Below, piece after piece: positions 1 to 6,026 of a stretch of 7,192 nt of DNA (within the stretch, counting starts at the first letter, position 1; each line of letters begins with the position of its first letter). The translations under genes were made by a program, and so were the position numbers. Source of the DNA: Spirochaetales bacterium (GTDB lineage: Bacteria; Spirochaetota; Spirochaetia; Sphaerochaetales; Sphaerochaetaceae); NCBI GenBank assembly GCA_017614625.1, contig JAGABK010000178.1, positions 1-7,192 of the forward strand, written 5' to 3'. A model generated the notes under the pieces. That model was not told the origin of the DNA. It saw nothing but the letters and a program-made list of their open reading frames with translations, and made no database searches.

Positions 1-549
1 AAGCAGGGAGGCGGCCATGAACTCGCTCATGACTGCCTGGGTCTGGGCGGTCCTGTAGCCTCTGTGCGAAAGGTCGCGGCCTGCGAAATCGACGTACCAG
101 CTGGCAAGGTTCCTGTTCACGTGCAGGTGGAAGACTCTGCCGGGGTTGTTCCTGTCGACGTCAGGGCGCTCGCCGTCGAACTTGTCGCGCATCCTCTCGA
201 CTATTGCGTCCTTGAGCCTGAGCGAGGCGAAGTGGCTGTTTCTGATCCAGCGGCAGTCCGTGACCGTCTCGGTTATGGCGAAGGAGACGTCCGGGTTGAT
301 CCAGTTCTCCCAGGGCAGGGTGAGAGAATGCTCGTACAGCTCGTCCGTGGACTCGATGCTGTGCCTGTGGACCAGGACCAGCAGCCTGGTGGCGCTTCTC
401 GTCCACATGCAGAAACGGTATGCCGACCGGAGGTCCGCGGAGAACTCGACTCCGCCGGAGCTTGTCCTTATGTCCTGGGCTCCCGCATCACGAGCTTCCT
501 TCTCAACGAGGTCGTTCTGGTTTGCCGATGCCGATGCGAAAAAAATCAT
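1..549 (-). CDS. rlmL: RlmL-type 23S rRNA (guanine-N2)-methyltransferase, N-terminal 183 codons (partial)
   Basis: This gene starts at the ATG at 549-547 and stays open to the left edge of the window (183 codons), so its C-terminus is missing. The translation begins MIFFASASAN, the short ferredoxin-like opening of this family, followed by a THUMP RNA-binding region at about residues 45-155. Conserved family blocks are visible: SGGVEFSADL (31-40), WIRNSHFASLRLKDAIVER (101-119), PDVDRNNP (129-136) and DFAGRDLSHRGYR (154-166), the last matching the family's D-(F/L)-SG-x-x-LHxRGYR signature. Known members methylate G2445 of 23S rRNA using S-adenosylmethionine in the cytoplasm. The catalytic Rossmann domain with its NPPYG motif should lie past the left edge, so catalysis cannot be confirmed. 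It also cannot be seen whether the protein is a single RlmL or an RlmKL fusion. The start overlaps the hslO stop (ATGA) and follows an AGGAGG ribosome site 6 bases upstream, so it is probably translationally coupled to hslO. Confidence 0.88.
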   Translation of the reverse strand, partial: MIFFASASANQNDLVEKEARDAGAQDIRTSSGGVEFSADLRSAYRFCMWTRSATRLLVLVHRHSIESTDELYEHSLTLPWENWINPDVSFAITETVTDCRWIRNSHFASLRLKDAIVERMRDKFDGERPDVDRNNPGRVFHLHVNRNLASWYVDFAGRDLSHRGYRTAQTQAVMSEFMAASLL

Positions 550-1532
550 GCGTCTCCTCCTTCGGAGAAAAGCTTCTCGATCTCGCCTTTCCCGAAACTG
601 TATTTCGTACCGCAGTTGAGACACTCAAGCTCAAGCGGGAATCTGTCGTCCTTCATTATTCCGGCCTTCTCGTCCTTCGGAAGGCGTCCCAGGAAGGTGC
701 TGAAATGCTCCCTGGTGCAGGGGCAGGAGAATCCGAGCGGCTCGGAGGCCAGCTCCTGCACGCCGAAGTCGGCGAAGTTCTCCCTGATGTAGTCCAGGAC
801 CGGCTTGCCGGAGCTGATGGCCTTGCCGATGGACGGAAGGGAGGTGCTTTTCTTCTGCAGGGCCTCAAGGACATCGTCCCTGCATCCGGGCATGGCCTGG
901 AGGAAGAGTCCTCCGGCGCCGGTGAGACGGCCGTCCCGGTCGAAATCGAGGCCAAGGCTGAACATGGTGGGGGTCTGCTCGCTCTCGTTGTAGTAGAGGG
1001 CCAGGTCCTGCGCCAGGTCGCCGTACTGCATCATGACCTGCCCGGTGAACGGGGTGCGGTTGCCTTCCAGCAGCTTGGTGACGCTGATGAAGCCCGGTCC
1101 GTAGAGCAGGGAGATGTCGCGGCTTTCAAGCGGCTTGTCCAGGGGAATGGGATTGTTCTTGAGAAAGCCCCTCACGGCACCGCAGGCCCAGGATTCGACG
1201 TAGATTCCGCCGATGGGTCCTCCGCATTCCACGTTGAGCTGGATGCGGTCGTTGCCTTTCACAGACGAGGCCATGAGTCCGGCGGCGATGTACGCCTGTC
1301 CCAGGACGTATGTTTCAAGCAGGGCTAGGTTGAAATTGGCCCTCATCTGATTCACCATTGTGGTTCCGCCCAAACCTGTGAGACGGATCTGGCCATCAGC
1401 GAGCAATACTACCTGCCTGCCATCTTCGGGCAGCCCGTCAAGGTGCCGGACGAGCTCCCGGTCTTCGATTTGTTTCCTGATCATGTCTGAGGACAGATTA
1501 GTGTAAGAATATGTTTTATTCAAGGTTGTCAT
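546..1532 (-). CDS. hslO: Hsp33 redox-regulated holdase chaperone
   Basis: A complete 328-residue Hsp33. Members are cytoplasmic holdases that stay inactive while four cysteines bind zinc; oxidation releases zinc, unfolds the C-terminal switch, and exposes a surface that binds unfolding proteins. The zinc site is intact: C270-P-C272 and C304-L-N-C307, giving C-x-C-x31-C-x-x-C, normal for the family. Other family blocks are RIQLNVECGGPIGG (96-109), SEQTPTMFSLGLDFD (184-198) and GAGGLFLQAMPGC (205-217). The protein has about 38 more residues before the zinc site than E. coli Hsp33, mostly at the N-terminus. The ATG at 1532-1530 lacks a clear Shine-Dalgarno; an alternative ATG at codon 17 lacks one too, so the first start is kept with modest certainty. 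The first codons are AT-rich compared with the rest. The gene is first in a minus-strand unit with rlmL and diverges from the kinase gene across 37 bases. Confidence 0.95.
   Translation of the reverse strand: MTTLNKTYSYTNLSSDMIRKQIEDRELVRHLDGLPEDGRQVVLLADGQIRLTGLGGTTMVNQMRANFNLALLETYVLGQAYIAAGLMASSVKGNDRIQLNVECGGPIGGIYVESWACGAVRGFLKNNPIPLDKPLESRDISLLYGPGFISVTKLLEGNRTPFTGQVMMQYGDLAQDLALYYNESEQTPTMFSLGLDFDRDGRLTGAGGLFLQAMPGCRDDVLEALQKKSTSLPSIGKAISSGKPVLDYIRENFADFGVQELASEPLGFSCPCTREHFSTFLGRLPKDEKAGIMKDDRFPLELECLNCGTKYSFGKGEIEKLFSEGGDA
556..561 (-). promoter_or_regulatory. Ribosome binding site of rlmL
   Basis: On the minus strand the sequence AGGAGG lies 6 bases before the ATG at 549-547, inside the last codons of hslO. 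This near-perfect Shine-Dalgarno fixes the rlmL start and supports an ATGA stop-start overlap with hslO. Confidence 0.8.
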
Positions 1533-1534
1533 TC

Positions 1535-1548
1535 ACAAAAGACTTTGT
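1535..1548. repeat. Short inverted repeat between the -35 and -10 boxes
   Basis: ACAAA at 1535-1539 and TTTGT at 1544-1548 are exact 5-base inverted repeats separated by 4 bases, within the spacer of the rightward promoter and just upstream of the hslO start. The position would suit an operator for a dimeric regulator. The arms are short enough to arise by chance in AT-rich DNA. Confidence 0.25.
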
Positions 1549-1553
1549 TTGCA

Positions 1554-1559
1554 TTTATA
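1554..1559 (-). promoter_or_regulatory. Possible -10 element for hslO
   Basis: Read on the minus strand this is TATAAA, five of six matches to the -10 consensus, overlapping the -10 box of the opposite promoter. Initiation about 7 bases downstream would give a leader of roughly 15 bases before the hslO ATG. The matching -35 region would fall in the first codons of the kinase gene and is poor, so this call is weak. Confidence 0.35.
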
Positions 1560-1569
1560 ATGTCTCCCG

Positions 1570-2895
1570 ATGAAAGTTAAAGCCAGAGAAGTCATTGAGC
1601 AGACGCAGCAGAACATAAAGCGCAGGTGGAAGTTCATCGAGGGGAAGGAGAGGCCCATAGTCTACATCGGCATGGCCCTCGCGTTCATCCTCTCGGTGGT
1701 GTTCATCTTCGTCATCTACAACGCCATCTGCGAGAAGCACACGCTTCAGATGAAGTTCGATTCGGAGAAGTCCTTCAACACGGTCTACATGGCCATGAAC
1801 GACAATCCCTCCAAGGCGGCCTCATCCATGGCGGACGAAGGCGTGACAGCCTTGGGCGTCTACTCCTCCAGCGGACAGCTTTTCCAGCGCCTGGGGGACG
1901 CTCCGGACACACTTCCGATATCCAGACTCGCCCAGAGCAGGAGGGCCGGACAGGATTCCTCGATGGGAATCTACATCGTGGACGAGGAAGAAGAGGAGAT
2001 AGAGTACTTCAGGCTCTCCAGGCTCAACGTCATCATGGAGACGGGCGTCCTGTTCGCGGGAAGCGGCAACAACCCGGCGGCTCCGATTGACTTCCCCGAC
2101 ATCATCTACGTGAAGTTCGACGGCTCGGAGTACTTCAGCAACATAAGAAGGGCCAGGATCCTGACCGGTTTCAGCATCGCGGCGGTCCTGATGGTCTTCC
2201 TGGTCGTCCTGAGCATCTACAACAACAACCGCAGGTACAGGATCCAGCTCCAGAAGAACGAGAGCCTTGCCAAGCTCGGTGCGGCCGCGCGAACGCTGAC
2301 CCATGAGATAAAGAACCCGCTTTCGGCCATGACCATCCAGAGCGCCCTGATGAGGAAGATGCTCCCGGAGGAGTTCAAGCCGGACCTGGACGTGATGGAC
2401 CACGAGATAACCAGGCTGACGAACCTGACCAACAGGGTGAGCGAGTTCCTCAAGAACCCCGCCGGAAACCCGGAGGACATAGAGCTGGTGAGCTTCATCA
2501 GGGACATCGCCAGGCTGTTCGGAAAGGAGATATCGTTCGACGTGGAGGTCCCGCAGGTGGTCGTGAGCTTCGACCCGGACAGGGCCAGGAGCGTCTTCGA
2601 GAACCTCATGAAGAACGCCGTCGAAAGCTGCGAGGGACGCGACCCGCAGGTCGAGGTCCAGATCAGGATCAGGCACCGGAACGTGGTGGTGAAGGTCATG
2701 GACAGGGGAGACGGACTCCCGAAGGAGATGCGCGCCAAGCTGTTCGACCCGTTCTTCACGACCAAGATCCACGGAAGCGGAATCGGACTTGCAATCTCCA
2801 AGCAGTTCGTCGAGGCCCGCGGCGGCAGCCTGAAGCTGTACGACAGGGAAGGCGGCGGAACCGTCTCCGAAGTGACTCTCCCGTGCAGGGGATGA
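1570..2895 (+). CDS. Membrane sensor histidine kinase, NtrB/AtoS-like, no HAMP domain
   Basis: A 441-residue two-component kinase. The order is: a basic cytoplasmic N-terminus (1-28), a membrane helix at about 30-52, an extracytoplasmic sensor region of about 145 residues (53-197), a second helix (about 197-217), then a dimerisation and phosphotransfer domain with the H-box THEIKNP (244-250, H245 as phosphoacceptor), and an ATPase domain. The ATPase domain shows the N-box ENLMKNAVES (344-353), G1 box DRGDGLP (378-384), F box FDPFFTTK (392-399) and G2 box GSGIGL (402-407). All catalytic motifs are intact. Only about 27 residues separate the second helix from H245, too few for a HAMP domain. 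The stretch GVTALGVYSSSGQLFQRLG (91-109) resembles a Cache/PAS-like fold, and residues 138-143 are an acidic run; the ligand is unknown. The regulator gene follows after 12 bases and is the obvious partner. No Shine-Dalgarno precedes the ATG, and the promoter nearly abuts it. Another internal Met (35) lies inside the first membrane helix, so the first ATG is preferred. Confidence 0.93.
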   Translation: MKVKAREVIEQTQQNIKRRWKFIEGKERPIVYIGMALAFILSVVFIFVIYNAICEKHTLQMKFDSEKSFNTVYMAMNDNPSKAASSMADEGVTALGVYSSSGQLFQRLGDAPDTLPISRLAQSRRAGQDSSMGIYIVDEEEEEIEYFRLSRLNVIMETGVLFAGSGNNPAAPIDFPDIIYVKFDGSEYFSNIRRARILTGFSIAAVLMVFLVVLSIYNNNRRYRIQLQKNESLAKLGAAARTLTHEIKNPLSAMTIQSALMRKMLPEEFKPDLDVMDHEITRLTNLTNRVSEFLKNPAGNPEDIELVSFIRDIARLFGKEISFDVEVPQVVVSFDPDRARSVFENLMKNAVESCEGRDPQVEVQIRIRHRNVVVKVMDRGDGLPKEMRAKLFDPFFTTKIHGSGIGLAISKQFVEARGGSLKLYDREGGGTVSEVTLPCRG

Positions 2896-2898
2896 TTC

Positions 2899-2905
2899 GA
2901 GGTGA
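2899..2905 (+). promoter_or_regulatory. Ribosome binding site deciding the regulator start
   Basis: GAGGTGA at 2899-2905 pairs well with the 3' end of 16S rRNA. Counted from its GAGG core it lies 5 bases before the ATG at 2908. A GTG at 2902 is in frame but sits inside this site, so ATG 2908 is the better start. Confidence 0.75.
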
Positions 2906-2907
2906 AC

Positions 2908-4254
2908 ATGGATATTCTTATCATCGATGACGAGACCAACATCAGGGACCTGATGTGCAGATACATGAAGATCGAGAACATCAACGGGGTGGGTGTCGAG
3001 AATGCCTTCTCCGCCCAGCGCATCCTCCGCGAGAGGCCGTTCGACGGAATCCTCGTGGACCTGAAGATGCCCGGGATGGACGGCCTTGAGCTTGTCAGAT
3101 GGATCCGCGACGAGGGCTTCCGCATGCCCATCATCATGATGAGCGCGCACGGGGATATCCGCGATGCGGTCGATGCCCTAAAGCACGGCGTGCAGGACTA
3201 CATCGTCAAGCCTTTCAATCCGGAAGAGGTGATCATCAAGCTCAAGAACCTGGTCGAGGCCCAGAACTTCAGGACCCTTCAGGAGATGGAGGAGCGCCTA
3301 CCGCAGGGCAGGGCGTTCATCGGAGAGAGCGTGCAGATCCGCAGGATCAAGGAAACCGTCTCAAGGATCGCCCAGACCAACTCCAGCGTCCTGATCACCG
3401 GCGAGAGCGGAACCGGAAAGGAAGTCGTGGCGAGGACGATCCACGAGCAGAGCGCCGTGAACTCGGGGCCCTTCGTGGCCATCAACATAGGCGGAGTGCC
3501 GGAGAACCTGCTGGAGAGCGAGCTGTTCGGCTACGAGAAGGGGGCCTTCACCGGCGCCGTCTCGCGCAAGAGCGGAATGTTCGAGCTGGCCAACGGCGGC
3601 ACGCTGTTCCTGGACGAAATCGGCGACATGCCGTACCCGCTGCAGGTGAAGATCCTCAGGGTCCTGCAGGAGAGGTGCATCACCCGCCTGGGCGGAACCG
3701 AGCCCATGCCCATCAACGCCCGCATAGTCTGCGCCACCAACAAGGACCTTGAGTCCAGGGTACGCGACGGCAAGTTCAGGGAGGACCTGTTCTTCCGTCT
3801 GAATGTCGTTCGCATCCACATCCCGCCGCTTCGCGAGAGAAAGGACGACATCCCGCTCCTGGCGGCGTGGATCATCAAGAAGATCAACACCAACATGGGA
3901 CGCCATTTCTCCGGACTGACGCCCGAGGCCATGGAGAAGCTGAAGAACTACGACTTCTACGGCAACATCAGGGAAATGGAGAACATCCTGGAGCGTGCGG
4001 CCATCTTCTCGGACGGCGAGCTGATCTCGGAGGACAACATCGAGCTTCGCGGAAGCGCGCTGCATCCGACGAAGGATGTGAAGTCCGAGGCGCCGTCCGA
4101 CACCGAGGGCCTGTCGCTGAAGGAAATCGAGAAGCAGACGATAGAGAAGGCCCTGAGACGCTGGGAGGGCAACCGCACCAAGGCCGCCAACGAGCTTGGC
4201 ATCACGCGCAGGACGCTGATCACGAAGATAGAGGAATACGATCTGGATGTCTGA
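2908..4254 (+). CDS. NtrC-family sigma-54-dependent response regulator
   Basis: A 448-residue regulator with the full NtrC layout. The receiver domain (about 1-118) has the acidic pair D7/D8, phosphoacceptor D51 in LVDLKMPGMDG, S79 and K101. The AAA+ domain (about 137-365) has Walker A GESGTGKE (165-172), the sigma-54 contact loop GAFTGA (212-217), Walker B GTLFLDEIGD (231-240), REDLFFRLNV (291-300) and PLRERKDDIP (307-316). A Fis-type helix-turn-helix lies at about 405-445 (NRTKAANELGITRRTLITKI). Phosphorylation should drive ATP-dependent remodelling of RNA polymerase-sigma-54 at enhancer-controlled promoters. The intact GAFTGA loop argues for a true sigma-54 activator. The family's usual W-P-GN-V-R-E-L motif reads FYGNIREM here (350-357), a mild variant. 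The gene lies 12 bases after the kinase gene, its likely partner. A GTG start at 2902 would add two residues. Confidence 0.95.
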   Translation: MDILIIDDETNIRDLMCRYMKIENINGVGVENAFSAQRILRERPFDGILVDLKMPGMDGLELVRWIRDEGFRMPIIMMSAHGDIRDAVDALKHGVQDYIVKPFNPEEVIIKLKNLVEAQNFRTLQEMEERLPQGRAFIGESVQIRRIKETVSRIAQTNSSVLITGESGTGKEVVARTIHEQSAVNSGPFVAINIGGVPENLLESELFGYEKGAFTGAVSRKSGMFELANGGTLFLDEIGDMPYPLQVKILRVLQERCITRLGGTEPMPINARIVCATNKDLESRVRDGKFREDLFFRLNVVRIHIPPLRERKDDIPLLAAWIIKKINTNMGRHFSGLTPEAMEKLKNYDFYGNIREMENILERAAIFSDGELISEDNIELRGSALHPTKDVKSEAPSDTEGLSLKEIEKQTIEKALRRWEGNRTKAANELGITRRTLITKIEEYDLDV

Positions 4255-4267
4255 GAAAGACACCGAT

Positions 4268-4273
4268 GGAGGA
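4268..4273 (+). promoter_or_regulatory. Ribosome binding site deciding the pepF start
   Basis: GGAGGA at 4268-4273 precedes the ATG at 4277, with 4 bases between the GGAGG core and the start codon. An earlier in-frame ATG at 4247 overlaps the end of the regulator gene, lacks such a site, and would add ten residues unlike the family's N-terminus. Confidence 0.75.
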
Positions 4274-4276
4274 TAC

Positions 4277-6022
4277 ATGGAAGAGAAGAGATGGGACCTG
4301 AGCCCGATTTATCCGGGTGTGGATTCGAAGGAGTTCAACGACGACCTCGCGAAGCTCAAGGAGCTTCTTTCTGCATTCAAGGCGAAGCTGGAGGGCAAAA
4401 GCGCCGATATCGCCGAGCTGGTGGAGATGGACAACGAGATGTCCGACATCTCCGAGACTCTGGGCTCGTACGCATACTGCAACGTATCGGTCAACACGAC
4501 CGACAAGGCTGCTGTCAACGCCCTGAACAAGGTCGAGGAGCTCTCGATGGACTCGGCAGTCTGCAGCACCATGTTCTGCAAGTACGTGGCCGACCACAAG
4601 GCCGATGTCGATGCATACTGCAAGGCCAATCCCGAGTACAGGTTCGTCTTCGACGAGATAATCGATGAATCGAAGCACCAGATGCCCAAGGAGCTTGAGG
4701 AACTTGCCGCCGACCTCATGAGAAGCGGCTCGGACGCCTTCGAGCGCCTGCAGGAGACCATCTCCTCGTCCGCATGCGCCGAGCTCGACGGCGAGAAGAA
4801 GACGGTCATCCAGCTCAGGGCCCTTGCCACCAACCCGGACAGGGAGATCAGGCGCAAGGCCTACGAGGCCGAGCTCAAGGTCTGGAAGGAGCACGAGATC
4901 GCCTTCTGCTATGCCCTGAACGCCATCAAGGGCACCAGCCTCTCGCTTGAGAAGAGGCGCAACTGGGCAAGCCCGATCGACCGTTCGATCGCAGGTGCGA
5001 GAATCTCCCGCAAGACCCTGGACGCCCTTATCGGAACCCTTGAGAAGAACCTTCCCATGTTCCGTTCCTACCTGAAGACCAAGGCGAAGCTGCTGGGTCT
5101 TGAGAAGTGCGCGTTCTACGACCTCTTCGCCCCGGTAGGCAAGGTCTCCATGAACTACACCTTCGACCAGGCCCGCGAGTTCGTGGTCAAGCAGTACGGC
5201 GCGTTCAACCCCGCCATGGGCAGGTTCGCCGCCAACGCGTTCGAGAACAACTGGATTGATCCGTTCCCGCGCTCGGGCAAGACCGGCGGCGCGTACGACA
5301 TCTACATGCCGAAGATCAAAGAGAGCAGGGTGTTCGCCAACTTCGACGGCACCTACGACGGGGTCTCCACGTTCGCACATGAGCTGGGCCACGCCTGGCA
5401 CGACCATGTGGTGAGTGTCAAGCCCGCCTTCCTTAGAAGCTATCCCATGACGCTGGCCGAGACGGCCTCCATCTTCAGCGAGTTCATCGTGTTCAAGGGA
5501 GCCGTGGCCGAGGCCACTGACGAGCAGAAGGTCGCCATCATCGAGCAGTTCGTGCAGGGCGCCTGCCAGGTCTGCGTGGATATCCTCTGCCGCTTCTACT
5601 TCGAGCGCGAGGTCTTCGAGAAGAGACGCGACGGCGAGCTCATGCCGGACGAGATGTCGGAGATCATGATCGACTGCCAGAAGAAGACCTACGGCGACGG
5701 TCTGGACGAGAACCTGCTGCATCCGTACATGTGGGCAGTCAAGGGCCATTACTACAGCACGGGCTTCTCCTTCTACAACTATCCGTACGCTTTCGGACAG
5801 CTGTTCGGACTGGGCCTGTACAACAGGGCAACCAAGGAGAAGAGCGACAGGCCGTTCTACGAGAAGTACAACGAGCTTCTCTCCCTCACGGGCCAGCTTC
5901 CTGCGGAGGAAGTTGCCGCCACAGCCGGAATCGACATCACGGACCCGGCCTTCTGGCAGGAGGGAATGGACATCATCGCCGCCTACGTGAAGCAGCTCGA
6001 AGAGCTGGCCGAGAAGGGCTGA
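4277..6022 (+). CDS. pepF: Oligoendopeptidase F, M3 family zinc metallopeptidase
   Basis: A complete 581-residue M3 metallopeptidase, close to the roughly 600 residues usual for PepF. It is expected to be cytoplasmic, with no signal peptide or membrane helix, and to cut short oligopeptides during peptide turnover. The zinc site is H368-E-L-G-H372 in FAHELGHAWHDH, with E395 in LAETASIFSEF as the likely third ligand and E369 as the catalytic base. Other family traits are the N-terminal RWDLSPIYPG, RNWASPIDRS in the helical half, NFDGTYDGVSTFAHE just before the zinc site, and the C-terminal YNYPYAFGQLFGLGLY that lines the substrate cleft in this family. The start at 4277 is chosen for its strong ribosome site; it leaves 22 bases after the regulator stop. 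The position in the operon behind a two-component pair suggests co-transcription; a functional tie to that pair is not shown. Confidence 0.95.
   Translation: MEEKRWDLSPIYPGVDSKEFNDDLAKLKELLSAFKAKLEGKSADIAELVEMDNEMSDISETLGSYAYCNVSVNTTDKAAVNALNKVEELSMDSAVCSTMFCKYVADHKADVDAYCKANPEYRFVFDEIIDESKHQMPKELEELAADLMRSGSDAFERLQETISSSACAELDGEKKTVIQLRALATNPDREIRRKAYEAELKVWKEHEIAFCYALNAIKGTSLSLEKRRNWASPIDRSIAGARISRKTLDALIGTLEKNLPMFRSYLKTKAKLLGLEKCAFYDLFAPVGKVSMNYTFDQAREFVVKQYGAFNPAMGRFAANAFENNWIDPFPRSGKTGGAYDIYMPKIKESRVFANFDGTYDGVSTFAHELGHAWHDHVVSVKPAFLRSYPMTLAETASIFSEFIVFKGAVAEATDEQKVAIIEQFVQGACQVCVDILCRFYFEREVFEKRRDGELMPDEMSEIMIDCQKKTYGDGLDENLLHPYMWAVKGHYYSTGFSFYNYPYAFGQLFGLGLYNRATKEKSDRPFYEKYNELLSLTGQLPAEEVAATAGIDITDPAFWQEGMDIIAAYVKQLEELAEKG
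6014..6018 (+). promoter_or_regulatory. Ribosome binding site deciding the rlmD start
   Basis: AAGGG at 6014-6018, inside the last codons of pepF, lies 8 bases before the TTG at 6027. The next candidate, GTG at 6033, would be 14 bases away, so TTG is preferred. The ATG at 6031 is out of frame. Confidence 0.55.
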
Positions 6023-6026
6023 TTCC

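Larger units (their letters stand above)
1532..1561 (+). promoter_or_regulatory. Sigma-70-like promoter for the kinase-regulator-pepF-rlmD operon
   Basis: TTCACA at 1532-1537 matches the -35 consensus TTGACA at five of six positions. After an 18-base spacer, TATAAT at 1556-1561 matches the -10 consensus perfectly. Transcription would be expected to begin about 7 bases after the -10 box, near 1568, only one or two bases before the kinase ATG at 1570. The match is read from sequence; promoter activity is inferred. Confidence 0.6.
1533..1569. promoter_or_regulatory. AT-rich divergent intergenic region between hslO and the kinase gene
   Basis: These 37 bases are all the DNA between two start codons pointing away from each other, so they (with the edges of both genes) must hold the promoters of both transcription units. 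The patch is strikingly AT-rich in otherwise G+C-rich DNA. It contains the palindrome TTATAA at 1555-1560, which can serve as part of a -10 box on either strand. No purine-rich ribosome site precedes either ATG. Confidence 0.75.

Noticed and set aside
420..1328. A 302-codon plus-strand frame opposite hslO and rlmL
   Set aside because: The minus strand there encodes Hsp33 with its intact zinc site and the RlmL N-terminus. The plus-strand translation is a compositional shadow.
2902..2907. GTG at 2902 as the regulator start
   Set aside because: It lies inside the GAGGTGA ribosome site that is well placed for ATG 2908. The difference is only two residues.
1822..3150. A 442-codon minus-strand frame across the kinase and regulator genes
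   Set aside because: It is antisense to two well-supported genes, spans their junction, and its His/Asp/Val-rich translation resembles no known family.
4247..4276. An earlier pepF start (ATG at 4247) overlapping the regulator stop
   Set aside because: It has no ribosome site and adds ten residues not typical of PepF, whereas ATG 4277 follows GGAGGA and gives the usual N-terminus.
3361..4278. A 305-codon minus-strand frame across the regulator
   Set aside because: It is a shadow of the AAA+ and Fis domains encoded on the plus strand, with no ribosome site or family motifs.
5396..5412. A TGGCAC sequence inside pepF resembling the -24 half of a sigma-54 promoter
   Set aside because: The -12 half (TTGCA-like) is not present at the required spacing, and the site encodes the residues right after the zinc motif of PepF.
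6023..6026. A terminator or promoter between pepF and the rlmD homologue
   Set aside because: The gap is 4 bases, and I saw no hairpin followed by T residues around the pepF stop.
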